A stretch of 64,000 bases of DNA from Cardiocondyla obscurior (taxonomy: Eukaryota; Arthropoda; Insecta; Hymenoptera; Formicidae), in the NCBI RefSeq assembly GCF_019399895.1, contig NC_091864.1, positions 2,458,001 through 2,522,000 of the forward strand, written 5' to 3'. Position numbers and translations under genes: made by a program. Below the pieces are notes generated by a model. The model made no database searches. It was given only the letters and a program-made list of their open reading frames with translations, and was not told where the DNA came from. Shown here in pieces: positions 32,786-44,763 of the stretch (its first letter is position 1; every line of letters starts with the position of its first letter).

Positions 32786-33828
32786 TGCTTGTAAACGTCG
32801 CTACGCGCGTGTTAAAACGGTCCTCGCGGTCTTCCTGGTTATCCGATTTCTATTTTTCGTCTGACTACATACGCGGATAGAGAAGGCAGTTGGCAGTTAC
32901 CATTGAGATCAATTGATATTGCGTACGTTGCGTGAATAATAAAAAAAAAAAAAAAAAAGAGAAAAACTTGTAATGTGTAACAAGTACGTCAATTTGCGCA
33001 ATCGTTACTTCCTGACATTTACTTTTACGTTAGTAATATTTTCCTATAGGTATATATCTATATTAGTATTAGTCTTAAGCGTAGAATGCGTTAGTGCCAA
33101 TCGGATTTATCGATACTGAATTATCAATGCGTTCCAATGCATCGCAGATGATTTTGTACTAGAATCATGCATTACATACATACATTTAATTTTCGAAGTG
33201 ATTGAGGTTTCAATGTCAATGCGAAATCCACCTCGTCTTCCTTTCTTTTTTTATTTATTTTTTTATATATATTTTTTTTCTCACGTATTGTACCCGTTTA
33301 TCATTGTTCGTGAATCTGTAAGTACTTTACTAATTTTATACAATAAACGAATTAGATCATTTTTTTCTACATACTTATACGAATAATCTTGCATGAGTCC
33401 AATCACGATATAACATGAAGTGATAAGTGTTTATTCATTTAAAAAAAGAATTTAAAAAAAAAGTATTTTATGGTGCTTATTAAAAACTGTTAGCAGCTTT
33501 TTATTTGTTAATAACGATTTCTATAAAACACAAAAATGCTTAAATTAATATAATTTTATATTCAATTTATTTAAAGGACATAGTTATCGTAGATATAAGC
33601 TCCATAAAGTAAAAAATAAACTCTCTGCAACAATGTTTCGAACTTTAAAAGAATTCAGTGAAGACGTCATTTCACGCTGTGATTTCCTTGATTAAAATGT
33701 TTGAAAGTTTTTCTTTTTCTTTTTTTTTAATTATTATTTTTTAATTGGACTCAAGTCTACCGTTAAAATTTTTTACTTCGAAATCTCTGTGACCATTTTA
33801 CTAACCGCTGCATTTTATTTTCTTTCAG
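32786..33828 (+). other. Spacer between V23 and V24
   Basis: V23 3' UTR with an A tract at 32941-32958, then AT-rich intron. Nothing recognised. Confidence 0.55.
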
Positions 33829-34151
33829 GAATGACAGCTTGGCAAAGTGCGCATCGGTATCCCCAGCATCAGATGACCGGTTGGTGCAAAATTCCGCGTA
33901 ATTCTAATTGCGCGAACCCGAAAGTTTCTCAGTTAAGATTTCCCAGCTATCTCGATAAGAAGCCGGGTTCCTTCAAGTGCCCGAAGTGCGGCAAGTATTA
34001 TCGCTGGCTGAGGAACATGAAAAGCCACCTGAAGATCGAATGCGGGAAGGATCCGAAGGAATGTTGCCCTTATTGCCCGCATCGTACTAAATATAGGAGC
34101 AGTCTCCATAAACACATTCAGAGAATACATCCGGAATACGATTTTGTATAA
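33829..34151 (+). CDS. lola: lola variable terminal exon V24, CCHC + C2H2 zinc fingers
   Basis: 107 residues after acceptor attttctttcag (ends 33828). Finger 1 is at 51-72 (CPKCGKYYRW), finger 2 at 80-101 (CPHRTKYRSSLHKH), linker GKDPKEC with a non-aromatic residue at the usual Phe. Stop TAA at 34149-34151, followed by a T tract. AATAAA at 34703-34708 is rather distant. Confidence 0.9.
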
Positions 34152-34937
34152 TTATATCTTTTTTTTTTTTTTTTTTTTTTTTTCTTTAAATTATTTAATG
34201 TTGTGCAATAATTGTTAATAATTTAAGGTAATTTATGCACTAGTTATTAATCGCACTATACATGTATTTAAAGAGACCAAAGCTATGAAAATTATTTATT
34301 GAACGAACGCGGTCGATATATGAAGCCGTTGTTTAGAAAGCATCGATTTCATTGTTGTTTATAATTATTAGAAAATGTAATTATTGTAAATCTAGTCGGA
34401 AAGTTGAAATGAAAGAGTGATATTAAACGATAGAGCTTGCCGTGCGTCTTCTTTTTTCCGTTTAATATCCCTGGGAACTTTTATAAACCGTGATTGGTTG
34501 CACGATTAATTTATTATTAAAGAATATTGAATGATTTCAGGATCGATTGATCATCCGAGATGTTACAGGTGCTTTATTTGAAGAGTCCGATGCGTTATTA
34601 ACAAATACGATTTTTTTTTCTTTTTGCAGTTTTAATGTAACGTGTACGAAATTTATGAATCGTCTAATTTTTTGTGGAAAATTTTATGGAAAATGTATTT
34701 TAAATAAAAAGGTAAATTAATTGTATTGAAATTTAGAACGATTATAACGTTTCTAATGGAAGTGCTTCAGGGATATATATCGCCACATGCTGTTACGCAC
34801 GAGATTGCACCTTTGAAGCACCCACAGATAGAAAGACACTTGCCGAAGAGCATCTTCGTTCGTGTTGTGAGAAAGTTCTCCGGTTATCTCGCGTGATTGT
34901 CAAGTGGCACCCTCGCTAACTAATATTTCTGTTACAG
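34152..34937 (+). other. Spacer between V24 and V25
   Basis: Long T tract at 34160-34182, AT-rich intron. A 13-codon common-phase frame at 34541 after atgatttcag contains CYRCF but no finger follows. Confidence 0.5.
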
Positions 34938-35119
34938 GTGTCAAGTACCCGTGCCAATGGTGTGGACGAAACTTTTCGTGGCCGTCGAGTCTACGTTTGC
35001 ACCAGAAAATGGCGTGCGGTAAACCACCGAATTTCTGCTGCACACTCTGCGATTACAAGTCGAACTTCAAAGGCAATCTCAAGAGGCATCTAGTTTCCAG
35101 GCACAATATAAATTTGTAG
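34938..35119 (+). CDS. lola: lola variable terminal exon V25, minimal two-finger exon
   Basis: The shortest complete unit, 60 residues after acceptor tctgttacag (ends 34937). Finger 1 begins at residue 6 with almost no lead (6-27) and finger 2 is at 35-56, linker GKPPNFC. It ends four residues after the last His. Stop TAG at 35117-35119; AATAAA at 35229-35234. Confidence 0.9.
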
Positions 35120-35921
35120 CAACGTGCGCGTGATTAAGTCATATAATTTTTTTTTTCTTTCTTTCTTTCAAGAGGCCATTGTTTTTTTCTTTTCAAGAGA
35201 GAGAAAAAAAAAAAGAAATTATATATGTAATAAAATATATTTGCTGTATTCTATTTTATATAAACTTCCTCCTGATCCTTTCGAGTTTCTTTTTTTACAG
35301 TTGTTACATCGTGACCGTTCACCATGCGATTTGGTGAACTTGCTGTTTCGTTGTGGATTACTTTTGTTTCAGGTCATAGGTATCGAGATATGTTGTAACG
35401 CGAGAGTGGACAGAGTAAGTACGTATGTACAGGAAGGCAATCGCACGTGTGTTAGTTTTTTCTTTTTTATTTTTTTACTTTTTTATATTTTTATTTTTTA
35501 TTTTTTATTTTTTTTTTTTTTCTTTGAGATCGAAGAAGCGCTTTTCGAGGCGGTCGATCGCGCGCGAATCTCCGCAAGATCGGCCGGGTTCTCCTAACTT
35601 TGCACGGATTCTGGATAATCTGAATACGCGTTTACGGATCCGAAAGAGATACTCGCGCGGAAAGCTCGTCCTCGAAAAGCGTCATCTCGCTAGACGGACC
35701 ATCACGAGGACGTCTTCGTGGAGGATCCATTCCTGACTTGCTCAAGGCATGCGCTTCGATGTATAGAGACTATCTTGGTTGCGTTCGACGCTTGCTACCT
35801 CGTGAACGCTCGACTTTGGGCCCTGTACGCAGGGTCCCGACCCCGCTGTCGGGGGATGAGACCCCGAATTCTTTCCGCGGTCTTTATAGTCGCGCTCTAA
35901 CGGGACGCTTCTTTTTTTCAG
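35120..35921 (+). other. Spacer between V25 and V26
   Basis: T-rich run at 35458-35521 followed by a GC-rich stretch toward V26. A 42-nt segment at 35372-35413 has an acceptor and a gtaagt donor, but stops in the common phase. Confidence 0.5.
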
Positions 35922-36136
35922 ATGCGCCCCTTTTTCCGATCGTGAGGCCACGGCTGCACGTGTGCCCCCGCTGCGGTCAGATGTACTCGTGGGCGTCGAA
36001 CCTGCGGAAACACCTAAAGATGGGCTGCGGCATGGTCACCTTCGAAACGCACTTCTCTTGCCAGTACTGCCCGTACAGATCGAGGATCGAGGCGAGCTTC
36101 CTCAAGCACCTGCTCTCGGTGCACAACATCAAGTAG
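35922..36136 (+). CDS. lola: lola variable terminal exon V26, two fingers with long linker
   Basis: 71 residues after acceptor ctttttttcag (ends 35921). Finger 1 is at 15-36 and finger 2 at 47-68. The inter-finger linker is ten residues (GMVTFETHFS) instead of seven, which should change how the two fingers track along DNA. GC-rich exon. Stop TAG at 36134-36136. No near AATAAA; the first seen is at 37079-37084. Confidence 0.88.
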
Positions 36137-38329
36137 ACGTCGCACTAGGGCGACAGGTACCCTCCCCCCGAGTGTATCTCGCCGGACCGGCATCTACGAT
36201 TCTACCGCGAACACCGCGAGGTATTCGGCCTGAGATTCGCGATCGGAATTGACCCGAGATCTCGACGATCTTTTTTTTTTTTTTTTTTCACGGAAGGAGA
36301 AAAACCTCGCTACGGTCTACCGGAAACAAGATAATCCGGTAGTCGGATAATATCAATACGCCCCGCGCGAAACTGTCCTCCCGTAACTTCCAACGCTATG
36401 TTCTTTATTTAATAGGAAGCTCACGTATTCGAGCTAGTGTATTGCTATCCGACGAAGACCTAAAATATTAGCTCGCGTGACGGCCGAAGCGGCGAGTGCG
36501 CGCGACGTTTATGTCCGATTGCTTTGAAGCTTATCGGAGCGTCGACTCTCAAAAACGTAAGACGTCGTATGTAGTTGTAATATGACACGTCATATCAAAT
36601 GATCTGTATGGTCTAACAATAAGTGTCGTACTATGGACTCTGTGTGATGTCATCCTTGACGTTCGAGACTCCGTGAGAGCGATTTTTTTTTTTTTGACTG
36701 TTTTAGCTTAATATAAGTTGTGCTTAGCATCGCTCGCCTTCACCTCACTTTCTCTCGAAGAGATTATTTTATTTCAGATTGTTTGGGATTCTAATACGTG
36801 GAAGCTAGCTTCTCTCATTTGCAGAAATTGCCCGACGTGAGATTAATTACTTTGTAGACGTAATTACATTTAATTTAATTGAGTGAACATGATCTAGTCT
36901 AAAGGCTGTTCTTTTTTTTCTTTTTTTTTTTTTTTTTTTTTTGAAGTTTTCAGACGAACCCATGTGGATATTATTTTTATGCATTTTAATACAAAATACA
37001 TCTTTTTAATTATTTTACTGTATACTAAGCGAAATGTGCAATTATAAATATACGTTAATTACATTTTGATTTTAATTGAATAAAAAAGATTTAGGTATAC
37101 TCGCATTAAGGATTATCAATTTTTATTTATTTATTTTTTTATTTATTTTTTTTTTTTTTAATATTTCTTTTTTTTTAGGAACTTTATTTCAGTTTGGGAC
37201 GCTAATAAAATTTTTAGGTTTATCGAATTTTTTTAATGAATGTTTTTCTTTGTCAGACATTTTTTTATCTCTTTGCGCATATTTGTCGAAGTAAACGCTT
37301 TTTCGTTTATTATCCGTGCAATAACCCGAAATTTGTTACTCGCAATTCGTAACTTCGATATCGCGCCCGCTCGTGTGTATGTGTTTATGTGTGCGTGTAT
37401 GTGCAATGTGCGATAGGAAAGTCTGATTACTATCTAATGAGACATTAACAGTCACGTAATTATAAGTATAGTCGGCGGAAGATGTCGGAGGACGGCAATC
37501 ATCGAAGACTACGTAATGAACTTAAAAAGTCAAACCTATAGGTTTAAGGATAAGCGATTAAACGTAAGAAGGTGTCGATGGAGTCATTTTTTAACGCGAT
37601 TAGTAATACGCCCTTGTACCGTCGATTATCGTGCATTATAGAGACTGCTCGAGTATAGTGCAATTTGATTATAAATTACGCTAGCTCCAACTACACTTAG
37701 CCATGTGGCGTAGCGGATTTTAGACGACAATTACTATCAATTTATCGACGTACCGGCAATTAAGCGTATCCCACAACAATCAGTAATTTTATTTACAACA
37801 ATGTAATCATGATTAGGGATAAGCAGGCATCCGTGGCCTCTTTTACAGTATACACACACAGATTTTTAATTAACGTGAATGTTGGTTCTTATTTTTTTTT
37901 TTTAATCCTTTTTTTCTTTTTTTTTTCTTTTTAGGGCTTTGTATATATTTTGATTTTGTTCACAAATCGTTTTTACATCGTGCAACAGTGAAACGAGAAC
38001 GAAAAGATATTATGTAGATCGTAGGTGAATTGTTATCAGATACTCGAAGCGCTGTATTGTCCCATTAATCACTTAAACGCATTAGTCATTTATCCAAATT
38101 CGAAACGTTAACATTTCGTAACATAAGAATGAAATAATATTCCGACGTGAAAATGTCGCGAGTCGGTTAAATGTAAACGAACCCTCGTAAACAGAGAGGG
38201 AGTTTTAGAAATTCTAAAGAAGAAACGTGACAGGAGTCGCATATCGAGAAATGCGTGTTAACGAATTCAGGATCCACCTAATCGCCCTAGTGAAAGAACT
38301 CGCGTATCGATGCTCGTAAAAAATAAAAT

Positions 38330-38374
<45 letters not shown>

Positions 38375-39310
38375 AAATTACCTATATATTGCCACGAAAT
38401 TTCTTATTGTGCGAATGATGCATTTGGCAGAAAAACGACGTTATAGAGACGATAATGATACGAACCCACTGTCTACGAGACGCACCGCTAATGTAATTTA
38501 TCCATTCAATAGATCAGTAGATCGATAGATCGGTGAAGCCACATGTCGCGTCGGCTGCTCTGTGCAGAGATTAAGTGTTTGTGTAACGATGTTTCGCATT
38601 TGTTTGCTTTCTAAATAAATACCTGTGTACATATTCGCAGTCACGAGAATATTCTTCGAACTGCATCCTTTCGTCGCTTTACTTTATACATTTTATAAAT
38701 TATTTCTGACATTTTATCAGATCACGAGATTCCTCGATTATTTATTTTACTTTCAAAAAAAATTTTTTTTTTTTTAATCGTTTTATCACATGTCTTTTTT
38801 ATTAATGATTTTATTATTTTGACTTCTTCTAATTATCTAATTCTTGCTTACGATTACATTATTGCAGAGTTAATAACTTTCACGCAAAAATTGTCTTAAT
38901 TCAATCTTTATCGTTTCATTTAGCGCTCTTGGTCATCATTAATTATTATATAATAAATTGTTATAAAGTTGAAAATTAAATTAACAAACATTTTTAGTTC
39001 TTTGTTTTTTAAGCAAAAAAAAAATGCAAATTATTAAGACGACGATGTAATCTTTTAATTATTTACGGGCAGTTTAACAGTTTGGAGCGGGTATTATGAA
39101 CATAAACGGCGTAATAGTTCCAGCCTCTGTTCATAGGTATGAAATGTATTCTGGAAATATTCTAGAAGATGTCTCTGTCCATCGCATGCTGCTTAGATGT
39201 AAATGTTTCTTTATTAAAAACAGGTCGCGTTTTGGTAGCGCACAAATAATTATCCTTAACGACTCGGTCGCCTTCAACGCATATATGACGAGCTGGCTTT
39301 TGTGTTTCAG
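36137..39310 (+). other. 3.2-kb spacer between V26 and V27
   Basis: Long T tracts (36263-36288, 36911-36942) and a GA microsatellite at 38331-38374. Three acceptors here open the common phase for 27-45 codons (37179, 37935, 38641), but the peptides are low-complexity or hydrophobic with no motif. No convincing gene. Confidence 0.5.
38331..38374. repeat. (GA)n microsatellite
   Basis: About 44 bp of GA repeat with one AA interruption. Confidence 0.9.
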
Positions 39311-39594
39311 GTTCGCTTGTTGTCTGGAGGAGGTATCGGATACTTGATACGAATACGGGCAGCAGATCCGGCAACTACATTCGCAATATTAGGTTTAAGC
39401 ATGCAGATCAAATCGCTGGTAGGTACAAATGCTCCAAATGCACGAAATCGTATCGATGGAAACATCATCTCGTGCAACACGTCAAGACCTCGTGCGGTCA
39501 AAAGAAGACGGAGTGCTGCCCGCATTGCAGCTACAAGAGCAATCGCAAGTGGAATCTGAAGTCGCACATGAAGAGGATCCACGCGAGCACATAA
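39311..39594 (+). CDS. lola: lola variable terminal exon V27, CCHC + C2H2 zinc fingers
   Basis: 94 residues after acceptor gtgtttcag (ends 39310). It has no internal Met before the fingers, so a start-codon search would miss it. Finger 1 is at 41-62 (CSKCTKSYRW), finger 2 at 70-91 (CPHC, KSHMKRIH). The linker GQKKTEC lacks the usual Pro and Phe. Stop TAA at 39592-39594; AATAAA at 39694-39699. Confidence 0.9.
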
Positions 39595-39871
39595 GCTAAT
39601 AGCGAAATTATATTATTGATGGATTACTTTAACGATGAAATACGTTATTAACTGACAGTATTTCGCAATACATGTTTCCATTTCAATGTTCTTAATAAAA
39701 TAAATTATTTATCTCGTATAGATTTCTCGACTGTTGTCGCTCATCTTGAAAGTAGTTGAATTTATCAGCAATCGTAACGTTGTTCCCGGAGGATATATCC
39801 TTAACGAAAGTTACGCAATTCTTCCAAAATATCCATACGCTCCTCTTACTGTTAACGATATCTTTTCCCGT

Positions 39872-39915
39872 TATTTTTATTTTATTTTATTTTATTTTAT
39901 TTTATTTTATTTTTT
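39872..39915. repeat. (ATTTT)n microsatellite
   Basis: About eight tandem ATTTT units in the V27-V28 intron. Confidence 0.85.
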
Positions 39916-40088
39916 TTAATGTTCTTTGATTATTTAACAGTCAAATTTATGACTTTATTTAATTTTTCTACTGATGGGAATACGAAAAAAACGTAAAAGA
40001 ATTCCTTTCGAAATATTTTCATCCAAGTGTTAATTTTTTTTTTTTTTTATAATAAATGTATTTTATTCGCATCTATTTTGTGTTTCAG

Positions 40089-40318
40089 GATCATTTATTT
40101 ACATGACTCGGTTTCGAAGATCGAGGAAATCGCGAATGTATAAACACGATTTGGAACGAGTTCAGAGAGCCATTGATGCTGTCGCTAAGGGGATGTCTTT
40201 CAGAAAAGCCGCGGAAATCTACTCTTTATCCAAGTCACTTCTACACCGATACTACAAAGATGGCATCCCGTCACGAGTTATTTACGATGATAAATACAGA
40301 ACATATACGAATTTTTAA
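40089..40318 (+). CDS. lola: lola variable terminal exon V28, Pipsqueak-type helix-turn-helix
   Basis: Acceptor gtgtttcag ends at 40088 and the common phase gives 76 residues with no Cys, so no zinc finger. Residues 20-57 (HDLERVQRAIDAVAKG, then SFRKAAEIYSLSKSLLHRYYK) match the Psq helix-turn-helix pattern: Leu/Val-x-Ala-Ile, Gly-x-Ser, then RKAA and a second helix with SLL. A basic arm TRFRRSRKSR (7-16) precedes it. Psq domains bind DNA in Pipsqueak and other BTB proteins. Spliced to the BTB exons it would make a BTB-Psq isoform. Stop TAA 40316-40318; AATAAA 40693-40698. Confidence 0.85.
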
Positions 40319-41914
40319 TGTTCGAAGAATATTGTAATTTTTTTTAAGTGTTATTAGAAAATTTTTTATAGACTTTAAATGTTATCAATGTTACAAAAAA
40401 TGTGCCTGGAGACTTTGTTTTTTGATTGACGTTATTTTTCTTACGCGGCGGAATTAAATGATAAATTTTGTTCTTGCATAAATGTTATGGTAGTTATTAA
40501 ATATGTTTATAATTTTGTGCGAACGAGAAATATCAACAGTACAAAGCCGCGAAAATTTTGATTTCTTAATTACACTCGGTAATTTTTTTTTTTACATAAC
40601 TCTTTAATATTATTTTAATAATGTGTATGAAAAAAATATAACTTTGCAATTTTTTTTTTATTTCACGTTCTAATTTTTGTTTGTCATTATCAAATAAATT
40701 GTTGAACCATGCATTACAAATATAAAAATTGAGACGCACATAAATGACTCTCGTTTAAGGTGTCAATATAATTTTATAATTATTATATTGCGATCCTCTT
40801 TGTACGATTAATAAAGAAAGAAATAAATTACATCGAGTGTAGAAAATATTATTAACAATTAATTACGGATATTTTAAATGTTTATTGCTTTATCCTGATG
40901 TATATATTTCTATTGTGTTATCTATTTAAAATATTATATTATTAAAATTGAGAGAGATTAATTATTATCGATATATTTGTTGCAGAAGACAGTCACTCGT
41001 TGTTCCGCCAATGTCTATTATGTAACAAAAAAAAAGAAAAAAAAAAGTAAAAACTTTACGGAGATTATAGCAACGGATGAAGTGCAAGATTTACTGATTA
41101 CCGTCGGAACACACGTGCAGATATTTCCCTTACCAAACCGATTTTAAGTGCAAACTCATTGATTATTTTACTTATAATTATTATAGTTTTCTTTTTATCT
41201 TTACAGTTGCATCGTTTAAAATACTGACTCTTATCTTGCGAATCTGAACAACTTCAATTTGTTTTATGTTTTATTTTTATAAACATGTTCGATCTTATTG
41301 ACGACTCGTACTTTTTTTTTTTTTTGAAGCTTAAACGAAATTACTTGACGTCGATCGTTCACGAAAGGAAATATTCTCTCGACGTTTTAAACTTCCCGTC
41401 TCTTTTTATTCAGGAAAATGGTTATAAATGTGATTTTTTTAATACTTGTAAAGTATTTATTTGCCGAAGTAAATATATTCGTCGCGCATCTAAGGATTAA
41501 GGCATTTATATATGGCGCTAAATACATCGCTCTTCTGCAAGACTTTATGTTTATCTATTTTCATTTTCCTCCACTGTACATATAAAACTAACTGTGATGC
41601 AATCGAAAGAACGACGTTCGCGCAAGGATCGCGAATTTTTTAACTTGGCATGAAATGCAAACTCTGGTTACATATGCTTGAGAATATACGCAGACAGGTT
41701 GGCCTTCCTTTTTTTTTTTCCTTTAACGTGCCACATACCTCCCTTGAGACAATCTAAGCTACGAGAGATAGACGAGTAGACCCAGCTAGATCCTAGACAT
41801 CGTTGAAGAGTCTATTCTTCTATACATACTATGCACGAATATGCGAAAGAGTTGTGGTCGCGTTTATGAACAATGCTTTCTAACGTGGTGTCCCCGTATT
41901 CTTTCGTTTTTCAG
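40319..41914 (+). other. Spacer between V28 and V29
   Basis: AT-rich. A frame at 41414-41500 after ttttattcag reads YKCDFFNTCKVFI, faintly finger-like, but is in the wrong phase. Nothing else recognised. Confidence 0.5.
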
Positions 41915-42183
41915 ACGCACGAGTGGTCGGCTATCTGAATTGCCAGAAGATGACGTACCCGTGCAAGAATTGCGGCAAGGTCTATAGCTACTATTCCAGC
42001 CTGGCCAGGCATTTGAAGCACGAGTGCGGCGTGGAGCCTAAATTTCACTGCCCCTTGTGCCCTTACCGGACGAAGCATAAGTCGAGCCTGAACACTCATC
42101 TGAATGGGAGGCATATGAAATTATGGAGCGAGGTTCATACCTTGCCCAACGGCAACAAAACGTCATCATCGGACGGGAATTAA
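41915..42183 (+). CDS. lola: lola variable terminal exon V29, CCHC + C2H2 zinc fingers
   Basis: 89 residues after acceptor tcgtttttcag (ends 41914). Finger 1 is at 17-38 (CKNCGKVYSYYSSL), finger 2 at 46-67 (CPLCPYRTKHKSSL), linker GVEPKFH. A 22-residue polar tail ends SSSDGN. Stop TAA at 42181-42183. The nearest AATAAA is at 42733-42738. Confidence 0.92.
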
Positions 42184-44353
42184 ATTGTGTTCGCGTTGGA
42201 ACGCGAATAGCATATTAGATATTACATGTGCGACATTCAGTACCAGATAATTCAGAATTCGTGCTATTTATATATTTTTTTTACGACTGCAGTTATTATT
42301 AATCACAGTATTAAGATTATATAATGTGCAATTATATAATATAACTAGACGTATGTATAATATAAATATTATATAAGCTCGTTAACAAATGAATTCTAAA
42401 ATATATTAATATTTTTCATATTTAATTTGATTGTAAATATTTTTCATCCATTTACGATGATTCTGAATTATCTCGTATTCAAGCTGTTTAAGCCTTAAGT
42501 CCGTATTATAAACCCTTTCCTTTAACTCTGAAAACCTACAATTGCATCCATATAATTATTGTTTTTTTTTAGTATTGCATTAGTTATCTCATAAGCAGAG
42601 AATGTTCTAACAAAATGCCGATAATAAGTATTTATTTTCCACTACACACAATAGTCTATATTCTTGTAAGCAGCCATCGTTTTGTGCTTCATCATCAGTC
42701 AGGTAGTCCTGCGATATTTATAAATGTATAATAATAAAAAAGAAACAATATCTTCCTGAAACTTTATCGCGACCATTCTATATTTTTTGAAAGAAAAAGA
42801 TCGCAGTCTGTATTATATTTTATATTATGTTTTTTTTCTTTTTTTTTTTTTTTATTACGAAGTCTAATTTTTCGTAAAGTATCTGCAGCGGCAGATATAT
42901 CATCAAAGACAAAGTTATTTTATTTTATACACGTTTATTATTTTTCAATTTAATTTTTATACTCCTGTTAATTTAGGTTATGAAAAATTTATTAAGTAAC
43001 AATTTAGTGAGTTAAGAGTTAAACGTAACGTTTAATTCTAAGTTAATAAACTTTAAACTGTGTAAATTTGTTTTTCTAGAAGTTTAAACAGAGACAATTT
43101 TTTTTTTTTTTTTTAGAAAGAAAATATTCGATAATTTTAACGAATATGTTAATTCTAAAACGTCCTGTTTTCTTACACATTACCAATTATTGAAATAATA
43201 TTTTTTCAATTTAATATCTGAGAATATATATTTATATAATGATGTTATTTATTTAAATGCTTTAAAAAAAGTAACATTATTGATACGATGTGAAAAGCAG
43301 CCACCAACGGTTTTAATATCAAAGATTAATATGTGTTAATTGCGAAACGAAAAAGTCTACAAGCCAGTATACATAATTAATTTTTGTTATTATTAGATTT
43401 TGTTATTATTAGAAGCTTTATAAATTTTGTTAAACGATAATATTCACGATAGTTTGATTAAGTTTATTGTTAACGAAATTGAGACGAGAACTGTTTCGAA
43501 ATATCGGTAAAAAACAAATTCGATATTTAACAATAATTAATGAAAGATGAAGTGGACTTAATATTCACGCACGATCGACAATAAAAGAGAAAAGTATATA
43601 AACTATGCACGCTTTTGTGGGTAGTAATACGCTTTACTGTACGTTCATAAAACGTATTAACTATATATATATATATATACGTGAATATCGTGCAAAGTAT
43701 TATTATAGATACCTATTTATATAGATACTTAAATAAAAATTATGATAAACGGCTTGCTTTTTATAATAACCCTTATTCAAATGTCGTTTATTATTCTCTT
43801 TTACTTGTCCTGTGACATTATCTAATGTATCAAAAGTACCTAATTTAAATTATGATGTAACTATATATAGCTTTCATAAATGAAAAGATTAATGACGTTC
43901 TATATAACTTACATTTTTTTAATTAAATTGTTTTCCAGCAATCACGGTGGTTTTGATTTTGAAACATAAAAGATATTTTCTTTCGATAGTTTTTATCATT
44001 GAAGATGTTGCACTTAGAGTGTAAAATAATTTATTTAGATACGATAAATCAATGAGATTATTTAAACGTGTTTAAAGAAAAAGAAAAATATATATATATT
44101 AATAATAAAAATTGCTGTAAATAAAAATTATGTGGTCCTAAAATATTAAATTAAATTTCTAATTTATATTATTATTAATTTAATTGTTAAGTACTAATCA
44201 ACGGCGAGCACTGAGCTGCAAGTTTTCTCATGTGATAAATCTTTGGTTAATTGTTTCGTTTTAGTATGATTGTGTCGGACCAATGGTATATCGGAAGAAC
44301 ATTTACGTGAACACTTGGTCATAACATATTACTGTAACGTGTATGCATATATA

Positions 44354-44402
<49 letters not shown>

Positions 44403-44458
44403 GCTTAGAATATTATTATAAATGAATTTTCGACTAACAATAATACAAATTCTTTCAG
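42184..44458 (+). other. 2.3-kb AT-rich spacer between V29 and V30
   Basis: Very AT-rich, with T tracts and TA runs at 43660-43679 and 44347-44401. A 28-codon common-phase frame at 43939 after tgttttccag is the only coding hint and is weak. Confidence 0.55.
44347..44401. repeat. (AT)n microsatellite
   Basis: About 50 bp of AT repeat just upstream of the V30 acceptor region. Confidence 0.9.
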
Positions 44459-44763
44459 AATGGTGCTTCAACGTTATGGAGGAAATGGATCCCTTGGCGG
44501 TATCTTTGCACCGAAATGGGTCAGATTGCCGGATAGTCGGAAACCAAACAGCGACACAAGTCAGATCGATGAAGACCTTTGCGTGCCCTCGTTGCGGGCG
44601 ATGTTATAAAGTGAAGAGATCACTGCGTCGACATATCGTGGTCGAGTGCGGTAAACCGCCCAAGTACAAGTGCCCTTACTGCCAGCATCAGAGCAAGTAC
44701 AGGGCTAGCATTACGAAGCATATTACACATTTGCATCCGAATTTGCCATTACTTGACGACTAA
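44459..44763 (+). CDS. lola: lola variable terminal exon V30, CCHC + C2H2 zinc fingers
   Basis: 101 residues after acceptor attctttcag (ends 44458). Finger 1 is at 43-64 (CPRCGRCYKVKRSL), finger 2 at 72-93 (CQHQSKYRASITKH), linker GKPPKYK. Stop TAA at 44761-44763; AATAAA at 44863-44868. Confidence 0.92.

Noticed and set aside
35372..35413. 42-nt segment flanked by acceptor and gtaagt donor
   Set aside because: Stops in the common phase and lies in a T-rich intron; no supporting partner.
37179..37294. Common-phase open frames in the 36-39 kb spacer (also 37935-38016 and near 38641-38780)
   Set aside because: Low-complexity, Phe/Leu-rich translations of T-rich DNA; lengths are not surprising for this composition.
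41414..41500. Cys-containing frame resembling a degenerate finger
   Set aside because: Spacing is wrong, His ligands are absent and the acceptor is in the wrong phase.
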